Shown piece by piece: positions 51,059 through 59,881 of a stretch of 64,000 nucleotides of DNA. Position 1 is the first letter of the stretch. Each line of letters starts with the position of its first letter. Under the pieces are notes generated by a model that made no database searches, was not told where the DNA came from, and worked only from the letters and a program-made list of their open reading frames with translations. Made by a program: the position numbers and the translations under genes. Origin of the DNA: Lysinibacillus sphaericus (GTDB lineage: Bacteria; Bacillota; Bacilli; Bacillales_A; Planococcaceae); NCBI RefSeq assembly GCF_001629735.1, contig NZ_CP015224.1, forward strand, positions 3,038,001 to 3,102,000, given 5' to 3'.

Positions 51059-51108
51059 ACTTAGAAGGAGCAGTCACATGTGAGACTGCTCCTTCTAAGT
51101 TTTTTTCA
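51057..51108 (+). terminator. Strong terminator
   Basis: 19-bp perfect stem with core CTTAGAAGGAGCAGTC/GACTGCTCCTTCTAAG (arms 51057-51075 and 51084-51102), then T run. Its left arm includes the stop codon of the preceding gene. Confidence 0.93.
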
Positions 51109-51449
51109 CAAAAAAAAGGAAAGTCCCAATTAATTATCGAGTCTCTCCTTTAGCTATACAAAATAATTCATTTAAAAAAATCCGCAAGTAAACGCACTCT
51201 TGAGATTTTTGACGTGTCGTATTATATGAGATGCAAAATGCTTCTTTCCCTAAACAAACTATCTTTGCTCAATTTTAAATTAGCATATTGCAATGGCGTT
51301 GACAATTACTTTACTTTTGATTCTACCTATTTTTTTAAACGGGATTGAAAATCAACTGAAAAAAGTTGTTGTCAATATTTGTGTTTTTCTTTTAAATAAC
51401 TTATTATTGAAACATCCAACAATTTTTTAAATCATAGGAGGTGTACACT
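51109..51449. other. Leader region upstream of the CNNM/CBS gene
   Basis: AT-rich, about 340 bases, no gene seen. A possible promoter is TTGTCA-N17-TTAAAT near 51372-51400. It ends with a ribosome site for a 23-codon ORF. Confidence 0.45.
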
Positions 51450-51521
51450 TTGTTTACTTCCCTCATTTGGGCGGGAACAAAGGAATTATTTGGACGGAGA
51501 CATATTGGAGATAACCATTAG
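51450..51521 (+). CDS. Short leader ORF overlapping the start of the CNNM/CBS gene
   Basis: TTG at 51450 stands 7 bases behind a perfect TAGGAGGTG site. It opens 23 codons (MFTSLIWAGTKELFGRRHIG, then DNH) ending at TAG 51519-51521, out of frame with and overlapping the transporter start by 32 bases. The strong ribosome site belongs to this ORF and not to the transporter, suggesting translational coupling. Could be fortuitous. Confidence 0.45.
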   Translation: MFTSLIWAGTKELFGRRHIGDNH

Positions 51522-52842
51522 GTTGGCGGCATTCGCCCTACTAATTATAATGACAGGATTTTTCGTTGCAACAGAATTTGCAATCGTTAAAGTGAGAACT
51601 ACACGTATCGATCAATTGCTCGCAGAAGGGCATAAGAAAGCGAAAAATGCAAAACGTGTTGTTTCAGATTTAGATGAGTACTTATCTGCATGTCAGTTAG
51701 GTATTACCATTACTGCACTCGGTTTAGGTTGGTTAGGTGAACCTACATTCGAAATTATTTTGCACCCAGTGTTTGAATTTCTAAATTTGAATGGTAGTAT
51801 AACATCTATCCTTTCATTTATACTTGCATTCTCAATCGTTACGTTTATGCATGTTGTTATTGGGGAATTGGCGCCAAAAACATTAGCCATCCAAAAAGCA
51901 GAATTTGTCACATTAAACTTTTCTGGCGCTTTAATTTTATTCCACAACATTACGTATCCAGTCATAAAGTTATTAAACGGATCTGCCCGTGGCTTAACTG
52001 GCCTTTTCGGCTTAAAAATGATGTCAGAATCAGAAGTAGCTCATACAGAGGAAGAACTACGTATGATTTTATCGGATAGTTTAAAGGGTGGAGAAATTAA
52101 TAACGCAGAATATGAATATGTAAATAGTATTTTTGAGTTCTCAGATCGCCTTGCCAAGGAAATAATGGTTCCTCGAACAGAGATTGTTGGCATTGAAAAA
52201 GAACTGACTATAAAAGAAGTATTTGATTTAATGGGTGTTGAGCAATATACTCGTTACCCGATTATTGACGGCGATAAAGACCATATTATTGGTCTAGTTA
52301 ATATGAAACATTTATTAACCGCTTACATTAAAGACTCGAAAAATGGGGATAAACCAGTTATTGACTATATGCAGCCTATCATTCGAGTGATGGAAACAAC
52401 GCAAATTAACGATTTATTACTCAAAATTCAACGTGAACGTATTCATATGGCCATTTTAATGGATGAATATGGCGGAACATCTGGTTTAGTGACGATTGAA
52501 GATATTATTGAGGAGATTGTCGGCGATATTCAAGATGAATTCGACGAAGATGAAATCCCGGAAGTACAAGAAATTGCAGATAATCATTTTATTTTAGATG
52601 CCAAAATGCTTCTTGAAAATGTGAATGATATGCTAGGTACTGACATAGAAGATGATGATATTGATACTATCGGTGGTTGGTTTATGACAAAACGCTTCGA
52701 TGCAGTCGAAGGAGACAGCATTCAGGAGCAAGGTTATGAATTTATTGCAAAAGAATTAGATGGTCACCATATTTTATACTTAGAAGTTCTGAAGTTACCT
52801 GAAACTGATTTATCAAATGAATTTGACGCCGTTACGGAGTAA
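51490..52842 (+). CDS. CNNM/CBS/CorC-domain transporter (hemolysin family)
   Basis: A 450-residue membrane protein. An N-terminal CNNM (DUF21) domain has about four membrane segments (6-25, 65-85, 95-125, 130-150) and EFAIVKVRTTRIDQL. A CBS pair (about 205-335, VPRTEIVGIEKEL, AILMDEYGGTSGLVTIEDII) and a C-terminal CorC/HlyC domain follow. Relatives export or sense Mg2+ and other divalents. The start TTG 51490 has AAAGGA at about 6 bases. A leader ORF overlaps the start. Confidence 0.92.
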   Translation: MDGDILEITIRLAAFALLIIMTGFFVATEFAIVKVRTTRIDQLLAEGHKKAKNAKRVVSDLDEYLSACQLGITITALGLGWLGEPTFEIILHPVFEFLNLNGSITSILSFILAFSIVTFMHVVIGELAPKTLAIQKAEFVTLNFSGALILFHNITYPVIKLLNGSARGLTGLFGLKMMSESEVAHTEEELRMILSDSLKGGEINNAEYEYVNSIFEFSDRLAKEIMVPRTEIVGIEKELTIKEVFDLMGVEQYTRYPIIDGDKDHIIGLVNMKHLLTAYIKDSKNGDKPVIDYMQPIIRVMETTQINDLLLKIQRERIHMAILMDEYGGTSGLVTIEDIIEEIVGDIQDEFDEDEIPEVQEIADNHFILDAKMLLENVNDMLGTDIEDDDIDTIGGWFMTKRFDAVEGDSIQEQGYEFIAKELDGHHILYLEVLKLPETDLSNEFDAVTE

Positions 52843-52939
52843 GATTTCATTGCTTTGTATGATTGAGCGTGCTACTATTAAAGGCAAACTTATATGATTC
52901 ATGCTATAAATATGGGCTTTTTCTCACACCTTATATAGG

Positions 52940-53001
52940 TGGGAGTTAATACCGTGATAATAGATAAAAACGACTCCCTTTTAATAATAGGGAGTCGTTT
53001 T
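52940..53001 (+). promoter_or_regulatory. Attenuator-like stem pair upstream of the cation efflux gene
   Basis: Terminator stem AAAACGACTCCC/GGGAGTCGTTTT (52967-52978 and 52990-53001) followed by TCTAAT. Upstream GGGAGT (52941-52946) can instead pair with ACTCCC (52973-52978), which would break the terminator. It may also simply end the upstream gene. Confidence 0.5.
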
Positions 53002-53035
53002 CTAATGTCAGAAAATTTTGCGAGGGGGAAACAAA

Positions 53036-53944
53036 ATGGAGCTCTATACAAATTTACGTCAAGGGGAAAAAGGCGCTTGGTTATCCATTGGTACTTATTT
53101 AATCCTAAGCTCCATCAAACTAACGATTGGCTATATCGGCACCTCGGAGGCATTAAAAGCTGATGGTTTAAATAACACTACGGATATTATCGCATCCATC
53201 GCCGTATTAATTGGGTTACGAATTGCGCAAAGGCCACCTGACTCTAATCATCAATATGGGCATTTGCGAGCTGAAACCATTGCCTCTTTAGTAGCATCAT
53301 TTATCATGCTTGTTGTTGGTCTCCAAGTTTTAATCAATTCTTTAAAAAGCTTATGGGCACCATCCGGCACAACTCCTTCCCTCTTAACCGCATTTGTAGC
53401 AATAGGTAGTGGTGCTGTCATGTATATCGTTTATCGCTATAATTTGGCACTATCTAAAAAAATAAAAAGCTCCGCTGTCAAAGCAGCTGCCTTTGATAAT
53501 CGATCAGATGCATTTGTTAGTATTGGCACAGCAATAGGAATCTTTGGAGCAATTTTTGGTTTTCCAATTATCGATTCTCTTACGGCCCTTATTGTTGCTG
53601 TTTTAATTATTAAAACAGCAGTAGAAATTTTTGGGGAAGCTGTTCAAAGTCTTACAGATGCATTTGATATCGATGAAGTGGAAACGTTATCCGTCCTAAT
53701 TCGGAATGTGGACGGTGTAATCGAGCTCCTAGACTTTAAAGGCCGTGCTCACGGTAATATGTACTTTATCGACATAACCGTAACTGTTGACCCTTATTTA
53801 AATGTTTTTGACAGTCACCGTATTACTGAAGAAATAGAACGTACCATCTTGCGAGAAAATCGGTTTTGTCAGGTTCTTGTGCATATCGAACCACATATTG
53901 AAATAATCCCCCCTCAAAATGATGAAAAGTCTCCTACCAGTTGA
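53036..53944 (+). CDS. Cation diffusion facilitator efflux protein
   Basis: A 302-residue CDF transporter with six membrane segments (about 10-200) and a cytoplasmic C-terminal ferredoxin-like domain (LDFKGRAHGNMYFIDITV). NNTTDIIASIAVLIGL and QYGHLRAE carry the Asp and His residues of the metal sites. The DNxxD-like AAAFDNRSDAFVSIG is typical of the Mn-type MneP/MneS group, so manganese export is likely. The ATG at 53036 follows GAGGGGG. The leader holds an attenuator-like structure. Confidence 0.9.
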   Translation: MELYTNLRQGEKGAWLSIGTYLILSSIKLTIGYIGTSEALKADGLNNTTDIIASIAVLIGLRIAQRPPDSNHQYGHLRAETIASLVASFIMLVVGLQVLINSLKSLWAPSGTTPSLLTAFVAIGSGAVMYIVYRYNLALSKKIKSSAVKAAAFDNRSDAFVSIGTAIGIFGAIFGFPIIDSLTALIVAVLIIKTAVEIFGEAVQSLTDAFDIDEVETLSVLIRNVDGVIELLDFKGRAHGNMYFIDITVTVDPYLNVFDSHRITEEIERTILRENRFCQVLVHIEPHIEIIPPQNDEKSPTS

Positions 53945-53963
53945 TTGGTAGGAGACTTATTTT
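53927..53963. terminator. Terminator overlapping the end of the CDF gene
   Basis: 13-bp stem AAGTCTCCTACCA/TGGTAGGAGACTT, then ATTTTTATTTTA. It includes the CDF stop codon. Confidence 0.85.
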
Positions 53964-54706
53964 TATTTTATAGCGATATAAACTTCCACCTGCGCCTCTT
54001 GAGGGTTTGCGCAGCGTTCATCATACAATTCAAAGTCACCAGTATATGTTCGTTCCACCTTAGAATTTGCAAACCATGCCCAAATTTCTTGCCATGTTTG
54101 GATAACAATTTCTGGCATTTTCCCTTTATGTGATGTGAATACTAAATATTTAGCTGCTGGAATAGTCTTAATAACCCACTCAGGTGATGCATCATTCATC
54201 TTTGAAGCTTCTACACCAATTGTAATTGCATAATTTCCATTTACATCGGTTTCATAGTCCGAATACAAACCGTACACATTTTGATTATCCAGCTTAGATA
54301 ATTGGTCAACAATATTTTTTTCATAAAAATCCTGCCATAATTGCGGGATCTTGGCTTGTGCTGTCAGTTCATTTGCATTGCTTGTTTTCGTCGAAATTCC
54401 TATGATTTGGAATGCTTCTCTTTTTATAATCTTTGGTTCTGACCACTCCTGTTTTCTCCATCTTTTTAAGCTTGGCAAAAAAGATGTAAGCATAGTACGG
54501 GCCTCGTTTGCAGGCATGCCATCTCCCTTTAGATGTGGCACACAAATATCAATCATTTCTTCAACGGTTAAATTAGGTTGTTTAAAGCTCCCCTCCTCAT
54601 AACAATATGTACAATAGTCTTGATTTTTGTGACCTTCTTTTTCCGTTCCTAATAAAGCCTCATCTGTTAGAGGCATTCCACAGCTTTGACAATAGCTTTG
54701 CATCAT
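53963..54706 (-). CDS. Zinc-ribbon plus GyrI-like effector-binding protein
   Basis: 247 residues. N-terminal zinc ribbon with CQSCGMPL and CTYC (Cys pairs near 6-9 and 33-36), followed by a helical stretch (about 45-85) and a C-terminal GyrI-like/AraC effector-binding domain (about 90-247; IGISTKTSNANELTAQAKI, YLVFTSHKGKMPEIVIQTWQ). The combination suggests a small-molecule sensor or detoxification protein without a DNA-binding domain. ATG 54704-54706 is chosen with AAGGG upstream. Confidence 0.8.
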   Translation of the reverse strand: MMQSYCQSCGMPLTDEALLGTEKEGHKNQDYCTYCYEEGSFKQPNLTVEEMIDICVPHLKGDGMPANEARTMLTSFLPSLKRWRKQEWSEPKIIKREAFQIIGISTKTSNANELTAQAKIPQLWQDFYEKNIVDQLSKLDNQNVYGLYSDYETDVNGNYAITIGVEASKMNDASPEWVIKTIPAAKYLVFTSHKGKMPEIVIQTWQEIWAWFANSKVERTYTGDFELYDERCANPQEAQVEVYIAIK

Positions 54707-54769
54707 TGTTGATTCCACCCTTCGCTTTATTTGTCCTTACTATAGCAAAGGAAACCTGACAACTGTCTG

Positions 54770-55696
54770 TCAACTATTATCCGGATTATATAATTGAGCA
54801 ATTTCATGCGCACGTTTTTGAAGTATGTCCCTTATGTGGGGCGGCTCTAATACTTTTATGCGATTGCCAAAACTAAGTAAAAAACCGTAAAGCCACTCAT
54901 CCTCTGGTATAGATATATAAATTTTGTCCTGCCCATGATCAACATATGCTACTCCAAAAGATTCTTCCACTAATGTTGTTATAGCCGTATCAAAACTAAT
55001 TACTAAATCGACTACGTTTTGTGGCTGATACCATTCCTTCCCCCATGGAAGTTCACTTAAATTAATTTCCTTCCGCTCAAAGTGTAAATCTTCTTGCATT
55101 AAGTTCTTTATTCTTGCCAGTTTAAATAGACGAAAGTCCATTCTTAATGTGCAATAGCCGTATAAATACCAAGTCTTCCCTTTTTGAACTATTGTATGAG
55201 GTTCCACCACTCGCTTTGTTAACTCTCCATGCGCCGTGGTATAAGTAAAGCTTACACAATGCCTATTTTCTATAGCACTTTTTAAACTCGTAATATGTTC
55301 TTTAAACAGGATGTTTGGCCCCCATGGACTCAGATCCACAAATAAGTGGTCAATGGTTTGTGTTACATGATCATCTGCAATACTTGTTAGCTTTTCGAGA
55401 ACAGCTAATGCGTGTGAATCTTCATAGGTAGTCAAAGCACTTTTAATGGCAATTGTCAGAGACGCAAGCTCTTCCTTTGTTAAAACCTGTTTATCTACAC
55501 GATAGCCATCTATTAAGCTAATTCCTCCGTGCACCCCTTGTTGGCTAATAACTGGTATCCCTGCACAGCTTAGCGTTTCAATATCTCGATAAATAGTACG
55601 GACCGACACATTAAATAATTCTGCTAATTCTTGTGCTGTTACCTTTTTTCTATTGATTAATATCATTATCATTGTTAGCAGACGCTCTAATTTCAT
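54770..55696 (-). CDS. WYL-domain transcriptional regulator (YafY type)
   Basis: 308 residues. Winged-helix HTH at 1-65 (AQELAELFNVSVRTIYRDIE), a WYL domain at about 135-225 (ENRHCVSFTYTTAHGEL, GKTWYLYGYCTLRMDFRLFKL) and a C-terminal WCX extension. Such regulators respond to nucleotides or other ligands. It may control the GyrI-like gene 50 bases downstream on the same strand, which would form a small operon. Ligand unknown. Confidence 0.9.
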   Translation of the reverse strand: MKLERLLTMIMILINRKKVTAQELAELFNVSVRTIYRDIETLSCAGIPVISQQGVHGGISLIDGYRVDKQVLTKEELASLTIAIKSALTTYEDSHALAVLEKLTSIADDHVTQTIDHLFVDLSPWGPNILFKEHITSLKSAIENRHCVSFTYTTAHGELTKRVVEPHTIVQKGKTWYLYGYCTLRMDFRLFKLARIKNLMQEDLHFERKEINLSELPWGKEWYQPQNVVDLVISFDTAITTLVEESFGVAYVDHGQDKIYISIPEDEWLYGFLLSFGNRIKVLEPPHIRDILQKRAHEIAQLYNPDNS

Positions 55697-56267
55697 AGCG
55701 AAGCCCCTTTCTTAGAAGATCTTATTTTTTTCTCAGCAAAATGCATTTTAATTACTATCATCCTATATTTTTAAGTATTTTTTAAGTACTTTTTGAGTTT
55801 TATTTAAGACAAATGTACTATAATAACGCCTGATTAATTATTACAATCATTATACTATTTTTACAATATAAGAAAAAATATTACTTTTAAAAGTCAATCT
55901 CTTACAGCATTTAATTCCTACTAAATATAAACTGTTTCAATTTTTTATAAGAATAGTTTGATACATAAACGCCTAAACAATTATTTCAATTCTCTCAACA
56001 CAAATAAAAAACTTCTTTCTTCTATATAATGAACGGCGAATACTTTCTAAGAAAGGATTTGGCGTGATGTGACACCCCCACAGGATTACTAACTCTCGCC
56101 TGTGGAAGACCTACTACAAATTGCTTTATTCTAGTATCAAATTTTTAATAGAGAAATTAAGTGATTTTATCTTTTCATGCCCTTTCAGTATATATAGAAA
56201 GCCTTTTCAACCAAAATGAACTAGAGTTTAATGGTTTTTAATTTAATTGTAAAAAGGAGAGTTTGAT
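55697..56267. other. 571-base region upstream of the SARP-like regulator
   Basis: Very AT-rich. A TATAAT is at 56025-56030. A weak CCACAGG/CCTGTGG hairpin lies at 56078-56105. No coding ORF, tRNA or known riboswitch was recognised. It may carry a long leader for the regulator at 56268. Confidence 0.4.
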
Positions 56268-57389
56268 GTGATTCGAGCCGTTTTAATAGACAATGAACCT
56301 TTAGCTTTACATTATTTTCAAAATAAATTACAAGTATTTCAACAAATTCAGGTTATCCAAACCTTTACTAGTGTAGAAGTATTTCTTAATGAGCTGCCCT
56401 CGATAGAATTTGAGGTTCTATTCTTAGAGGTAAAACTCAAAGAACTTTCTGGACTTGAAGTAGCAGACATGATTAAAACAGAGCGTCCACATGTCAGTGT
56501 TGTTTTTATTACTTCCTATCATGAATTTGCTTTACAGGCTTATGAAATTGGTGGGCTTGACTATTTATTAAAACCTATCAGCCATGCTCGTTTAGAAAAA
56601 ACGGTGACTCGTATTGAGCATGAATTTTCAATACAACAAATGCTTCAACAGGCAACTCAAACGTTATTAAACGTACAATGCTTTGATCAATTTGCTGTTT
56701 ATAGCAATAAAAGCTTAGTGGCATTTAAAACCGAAAAGACGAAGGAATTGTTTGCTTATTTTATTTTGCATCCAAATATCCCGATTCACCGAGATTATTT
56801 AATTGAAATACTTTGGCCAGATTTAGATTATGTAAGAGCCAAATCAAATCTTCATACAGCTTTGTCGTACTTACGAAAAACATTAAATACAATTGGCTAT
56901 GAAAACTGTATTGTTTTTTCAAATAAATACTATATTTTTGAAAAACCAAGTCTCGTGTGTGACTTATATGATTTTCAAAAACTTCATGAAGATTTTTCAC
57001 GATTAGAATTTCCTTCTATATCTTTAATTCATCAATGTCTAGCAATTTATAAAAATGGTTTATTTGTATTCGATGATTATGAATGGGCAAAAGCCTATAA
57101 GGATAGATTGACGAAATCATACATAGAGTTATTAGAAAAAGGGTTCCAAACTACCGTTTTTTCAGATACTGATAAAGCAATTGAATTTTTACATGCTTTG
57201 TTAGAATATGATCCCTATAATGAACAAAAGCTTGAGCACTATTTATACACATTAATTCAGGCGGGTCTTCATGAGCAGGCGCACAAAATTTTCCTAACGT
57301 ATAAACAAAAACTAAAAGAGGATTTAGCATTACCTCCAAGCTCTACTTTATTAGAGATATCAAAAAAATTATTTGTGGAAAGTAAATAA
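56268..57389 (+). CDS. Receiver-SARP/BTAD regulator lacking the phosphoacceptor Asp
   Basis: 373 residues. An N-terminal receiver (about 1-118) has IDNEP, FITSYHEFALQAYEIGGLDY and LLKPI, but the phosphoacceptor position is Glu54 (LFLEVKLKELSG). A winged-helix DNA-binding domain follows (about 145-235; KELFAYFILHPNIPIHRDYL), then a bacterial transcriptional activation domain with TPR-like helices (about 245-370). GTG start at 56268 behind AAGGAGA; an ATG two bases before is immediately followed by TGA. No kinase gene is adjacent on this strand, consistent with phosphorylation-independent action. Confidence 0.88.
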   Translation: MIRAVLIDNEPLALHYFQNKLQVFQQIQVIQTFTSVEVFLNELPSIEFEVLFLEVKLKELSGLEVADMIKTERPHVSVVFITSYHEFALQAYEIGGLDYLLKPISHARLEKTVTRIEHEFSIQQMLQQATQTLLNVQCFDQFAVYSNKSLVAFKTEKTKELFAYFILHPNIPIHRDYLIEILWPDLDYVRAKSNLHTALSYLRKTLNTIGYENCIVFSNKYYIFEKPSLVCDLYDFQKLHEDFSRLEFPSISLIHQCLAIYKNGLFVFDDYEWAKAYKDRLTKSYIELLEKGFQTTVFSDTDKAIEFLHALLEYDPYNEQKLEHYLYTLIQAGLHEQAHKIFLTYKQKLKEDLALPPSSTLLEISKKLFVESK

Positions 57390-57396
57390 CCACACT

Positions 57397-57439
57397 AAAA
57401 ACGACGGGCTCCTACACATTGTAGAAACTCGTCGTTTTT
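57397..57439. terminator. Bidirectional terminator
   Basis: AAAAACGACG/CGTCGTTTTT stem with an inner CTAC/GTAG stem, between convergent genes. Confidence 0.85.
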
Positions 57440-57442
57440 GCT

Positions 57443-58090
57443 TTAGCTACCGCTTCCCTCTGTCAAACCATGCTTAACCGCATATAGAGCAGCCTGGGTA
57501 CGATCTTGTACTTGTAATTTTGTAAATATATTAGAAATATGAGTTTTAACTGTTTTTTCTGTAACAAACAATGAGGATGCAATTTCTCGATTACTTTTCC
57601 CTTTTGTTAGCTCTGCCAGCACATCCTGCTCACGAGGTGTTAATGGATTTAACGAATGTGGGGCATTCTGTGCCTCCTGGCGATCCATTTCAAGTGTGGT
57701 TGTAGCCTCTGGGTGTAATGTATTTTCGCCACGCATAATGCGACGAATTGATAAAACCAATTCATCTGGCTCAATATCTTTCAATTGATAGCCTGCTGCC
57801 CCTGCCTCCATTGCAGGGACAACATGGTCCCTATCTGAAAAGCTTGTCAGCATTAAAATCTCTATTTTTGGAAATTTTGCTTTAATGCGCTTTGTCGCCT
57901 GTATGCCGTCCAACTCAGGCATCACTAAATCCATTAAAATAATATCTGGTTGGATACTTTCTGCTAATGATACGGCTTCATGTCCATTTTTTGCCTCTCC
58001 AACAACCTCAATATCTTTTTGTGTCTTTAAGAAAAACAATAATCCTCGACGCACTACGTGATGATCGTCTGCAATTAATACACGTATCAT
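57443..58090 (-). CDS. yhcZ: NarL/LuxR-family response regulator (YhcZ-like)
   Basis: A 215-residue regulator: receiver with IADDHHVVRRGL and phosphoacceptor Asp in ILMDLVMPELDG, and C-terminal LuxR-type HTH (LTPREQDVLAELTKGKSNRE, FVTEKTVKTHISNIF). It starts 12 bases after the GAF histidine kinase, forming the YhcY-YhcZ-type pair. Paralogous to LiaR and DegU; the yhcZ label is from pairing and region, and is moderate. Confidence 0.9.
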   Translation of the reverse strand: MIRVLIADDHHVVRRGLLFFLKTQKDIEVVGEAKNGHEAVSLAESIQPDIILMDLVMPELDGIQATKRIKAKFPKIEILMLTSFSDRDHVVPAMEAGAAGYQLKDIEPDELVLSIRRIMRGENTLHPEATTTLEMDRQEAQNAPHSLNPLTPREQDVLAELTKGKSNREIASSLFVTEKTVKTHISNIFTKLQVQDRTQAALYAVKHGLTEGSGS

Positions 58091-58102
58091 GTCCTCTCCC
58101 CC

Positions 58103-59218
58103 TTAGTATGGCAAGCGGATTAGCAGTTCCGTACCTTTGCCCATTTCACTTACCCAGTCAGCAGTGCCACCCACTGATTTTGCACGGTCCTTAATGGATT
58201 GTAAGCCCATTGACAATAGCTTCGTATTATTGTCAATGACAAACCCTCGTCCCTCATCGCGTATAACCAATAAAATATCTGTAGACGTGACGGTAATATA
58301 AAGTGCTGCCTCTAAAACACCAGCATGGCGTCGCACATTATTTAAAGCCTCTTGAGCTACTCGAAATAATGTCTCTTCAATGCGCGATGGAAATTGTAGG
58401 ACTCCTGAAACCGTAACATGTAATTTTAAGCCAAGCATCTCAGCATATACTTTTATCGCTTCCAGTAAGCCATTTTCCAATCCCTTTGGTCGTAGCTGCC
58501 AAATCAATGCTCGCATCTCTGTAAGCGCATCCTGAGTTAAATGCTGTATCTCTTTAAATGTTTCTTTCACATCACTATCCTGTGTCATTTCAATACCAGC
58601 TCTCGCCGTTAGCGTAACCGAAAATAATAGTTGATTGACAGAATCATGTAAATCCCTTGCTAGACGGTTGCGCTCCTTTACAAGGGCCATTTCTTGCTCT
58701 TGTTTCGTCAGTAAAATTCGCTTTATAGCAGAACCCATCTGAAATGCTACTGACTCCAATAGAGCTAGCTCCTCCTCAGAAAAACGTACCGTATCCTTAG
58801 AAGCTACATTTAGTACACCAAAACGTTCCTGCCCTGATTGAAGGGGCACAGTGGCATGATGGGTAATTCCTTCATGATCCCCAACATTAGCTGCGATTGC
58901 ACTTTCAATACGTTGACATTCAATAATATTAGATGCCTTTTTTAGCTCCTCATTACGATAACGAGATACACACCAGCAGCCACCTTTATTTAAATAGTGA
59001 CAGTTTTTAAATTCCAATGCCTCAGGTAAATTTTCATGAACAACAAGCTCCGAGCGTCCCTTTGCATCAATAAAAAAAATCCAGCCTGTTTCAAAATTCG
59101 TGCCATTTAAAAATTTGATAAGGGCCCCTTTTAGCATCGTAACGATTTCAGTTTCTTCATTTAATAGTTCTGCAATTTCCTTTAATATACTTATATTGGA
59201 ATGCTCATTTTCCTTCAC
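58103..59218 (-). CDS. yhcY: GAF-domain sensor histidine kinase (YhcY-like)
   Basis: A 371-residue soluble NarX/DegS-type kinase. A GAF domain occupies about 15-170 and contains CWCVSRYRNE and C residues that could bind a cofactor. HisKA_3 is at about 185-250 with the phosphoacceptor His in LARDLHDSVNQL. A C-terminal ATPase domain (VAQEALNNVRRHAG, GRGFVIDN, MGLQSIKDRAKSVGG) completes it. No membrane segment, so it senses a cytoplasmic signal. First gene of the pair with the LuxR regulator. Confidence 0.9.
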   Translation of the reverse strand: MKENEHSNISILKEIAELLNEETEIVTMLKGALIKFLNGTNFETGWIFFIDAKGRSELVVHENLPEALEFKNCHYLNKGGCWCVSRYRNEELKKASNIIECQRIESAIAANVGDHEGITHHATVPLQSGQERFGVLNVASKDTVRFSEEELALLESVAFQMGSAIKRILLTKQEQEMALVKERNRLARDLHDSVNQLLFSVTLTARAGIEMTQDSDVKETFKEIQHLTQDALTEMRALIWQLRPKGLENGLLEAIKVYAEMLGLKLHVTVSGVLQFPSRIEETLFRVAQEALNNVRRHAGVLEAALYITVTSTDILLVIRDEGRGFVIDNNTKLLSMGLQSIKDRAKSVGGTADWVSEMGKGTELLIRLPY

Positions 59219-59401
59219 GAAAACACCTCTTCTTTAGCATTACTATTATTAATGATACCATTAAGGCGTTAGGCTCGTCTTCATTAGCCGTTCATACTTT
59301 AGACTGAAATTATCTTCCTTATTTTGTGTAAGTTAATTTACATATAAAACTAGAACAACTATAATCGTACAAGTAGTGTTTTTATAAAGGGGAGAATTGA
59401 T

Positions 59402-59827
59402 ATGTCTAAAAAAGAGGAAAATGGCTTATTATTTATATGGATAGTATCTGCTGTAGCTACACTTGGTTCATTATACTTTTCTGAAATTCGTCATTATGAA
59501 CCGTGTAAATTATGTTGGATACAGCGTATTTTTATGTACCCGATTGTCATTATGGCCACTGTAGCCTTTATACAAAAAAATGCTCGTATTGCTGTTACAA
59601 CAGCGGTTTTTTCTGTTATCGGAGGCTGTATCTCACTCTATCATTATGGCATTCAAAAGCTTAGCTTTTTAGCGGATAGTGCCCCTTCTTGTGGCGCCGT
59701 ATCATGTACAGGACAATATATTAATTGGTTAGGCTTTATTACTATCCCATTTTTAGCATTAACTGCATTTATTTTAATTGCAGGGGCAAGCTTCTATTTA
59801 ATCAAAGCTACAAAAGCTGTAAAATAA
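59402..59827 (+). CDS. bdbC: Disulfide bond formation protein BdbC (DsbB family)
   Basis: A 141-residue membrane protein with four membrane segments. The quinone-linked CxxC is in EPCKLCWIQR, and a second Cys pair lies in an external loop (APSCGAVSCTGQY). It reoxidises a thiol-disulfide oxidoreductase such as BdbD, needed for competence and secreted disulfide proteins. No partner bdbD gene is adjacent here. The ATG follows AAAGGGGAGA. Confidence 0.93.
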   Translation: MSKKEENGLLFIWIVSAVATLGSLYFSEIRHYEPCKLCWIQRIFMYPIVIMATVAFIQKNARIAVTTAVFSVIGGCISLYHYGIQKLSFLADSAPSCGAVSCTGQYINWLGFITIPFLALTAFILIAGASFYLIKATKAVK

Positions 59828-59829
59828 TC

Positions 59830-59865
59830 AAAAGACCGTGTTCTACCATTAGAATACGGTCTTTT
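59830..59865 (+). terminator. Terminator of bdbC
   Basis: 15-bp stem AAAAGACCGTGTTCT/AGAATACGGTCTTTT with one G-U, then CTACGG. It ends 17 bases before the next start. Confidence 0.75.
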
Positions 59866-59881
59866 CTACGGAGGAAGATCA

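Noticed and set aside
52843..53035. yybP-ykoY or M-box riboswitch before the cation efflux gene
   Set aside because: Conserved core sequences of those classes are not visible; only the competing stems are reported.
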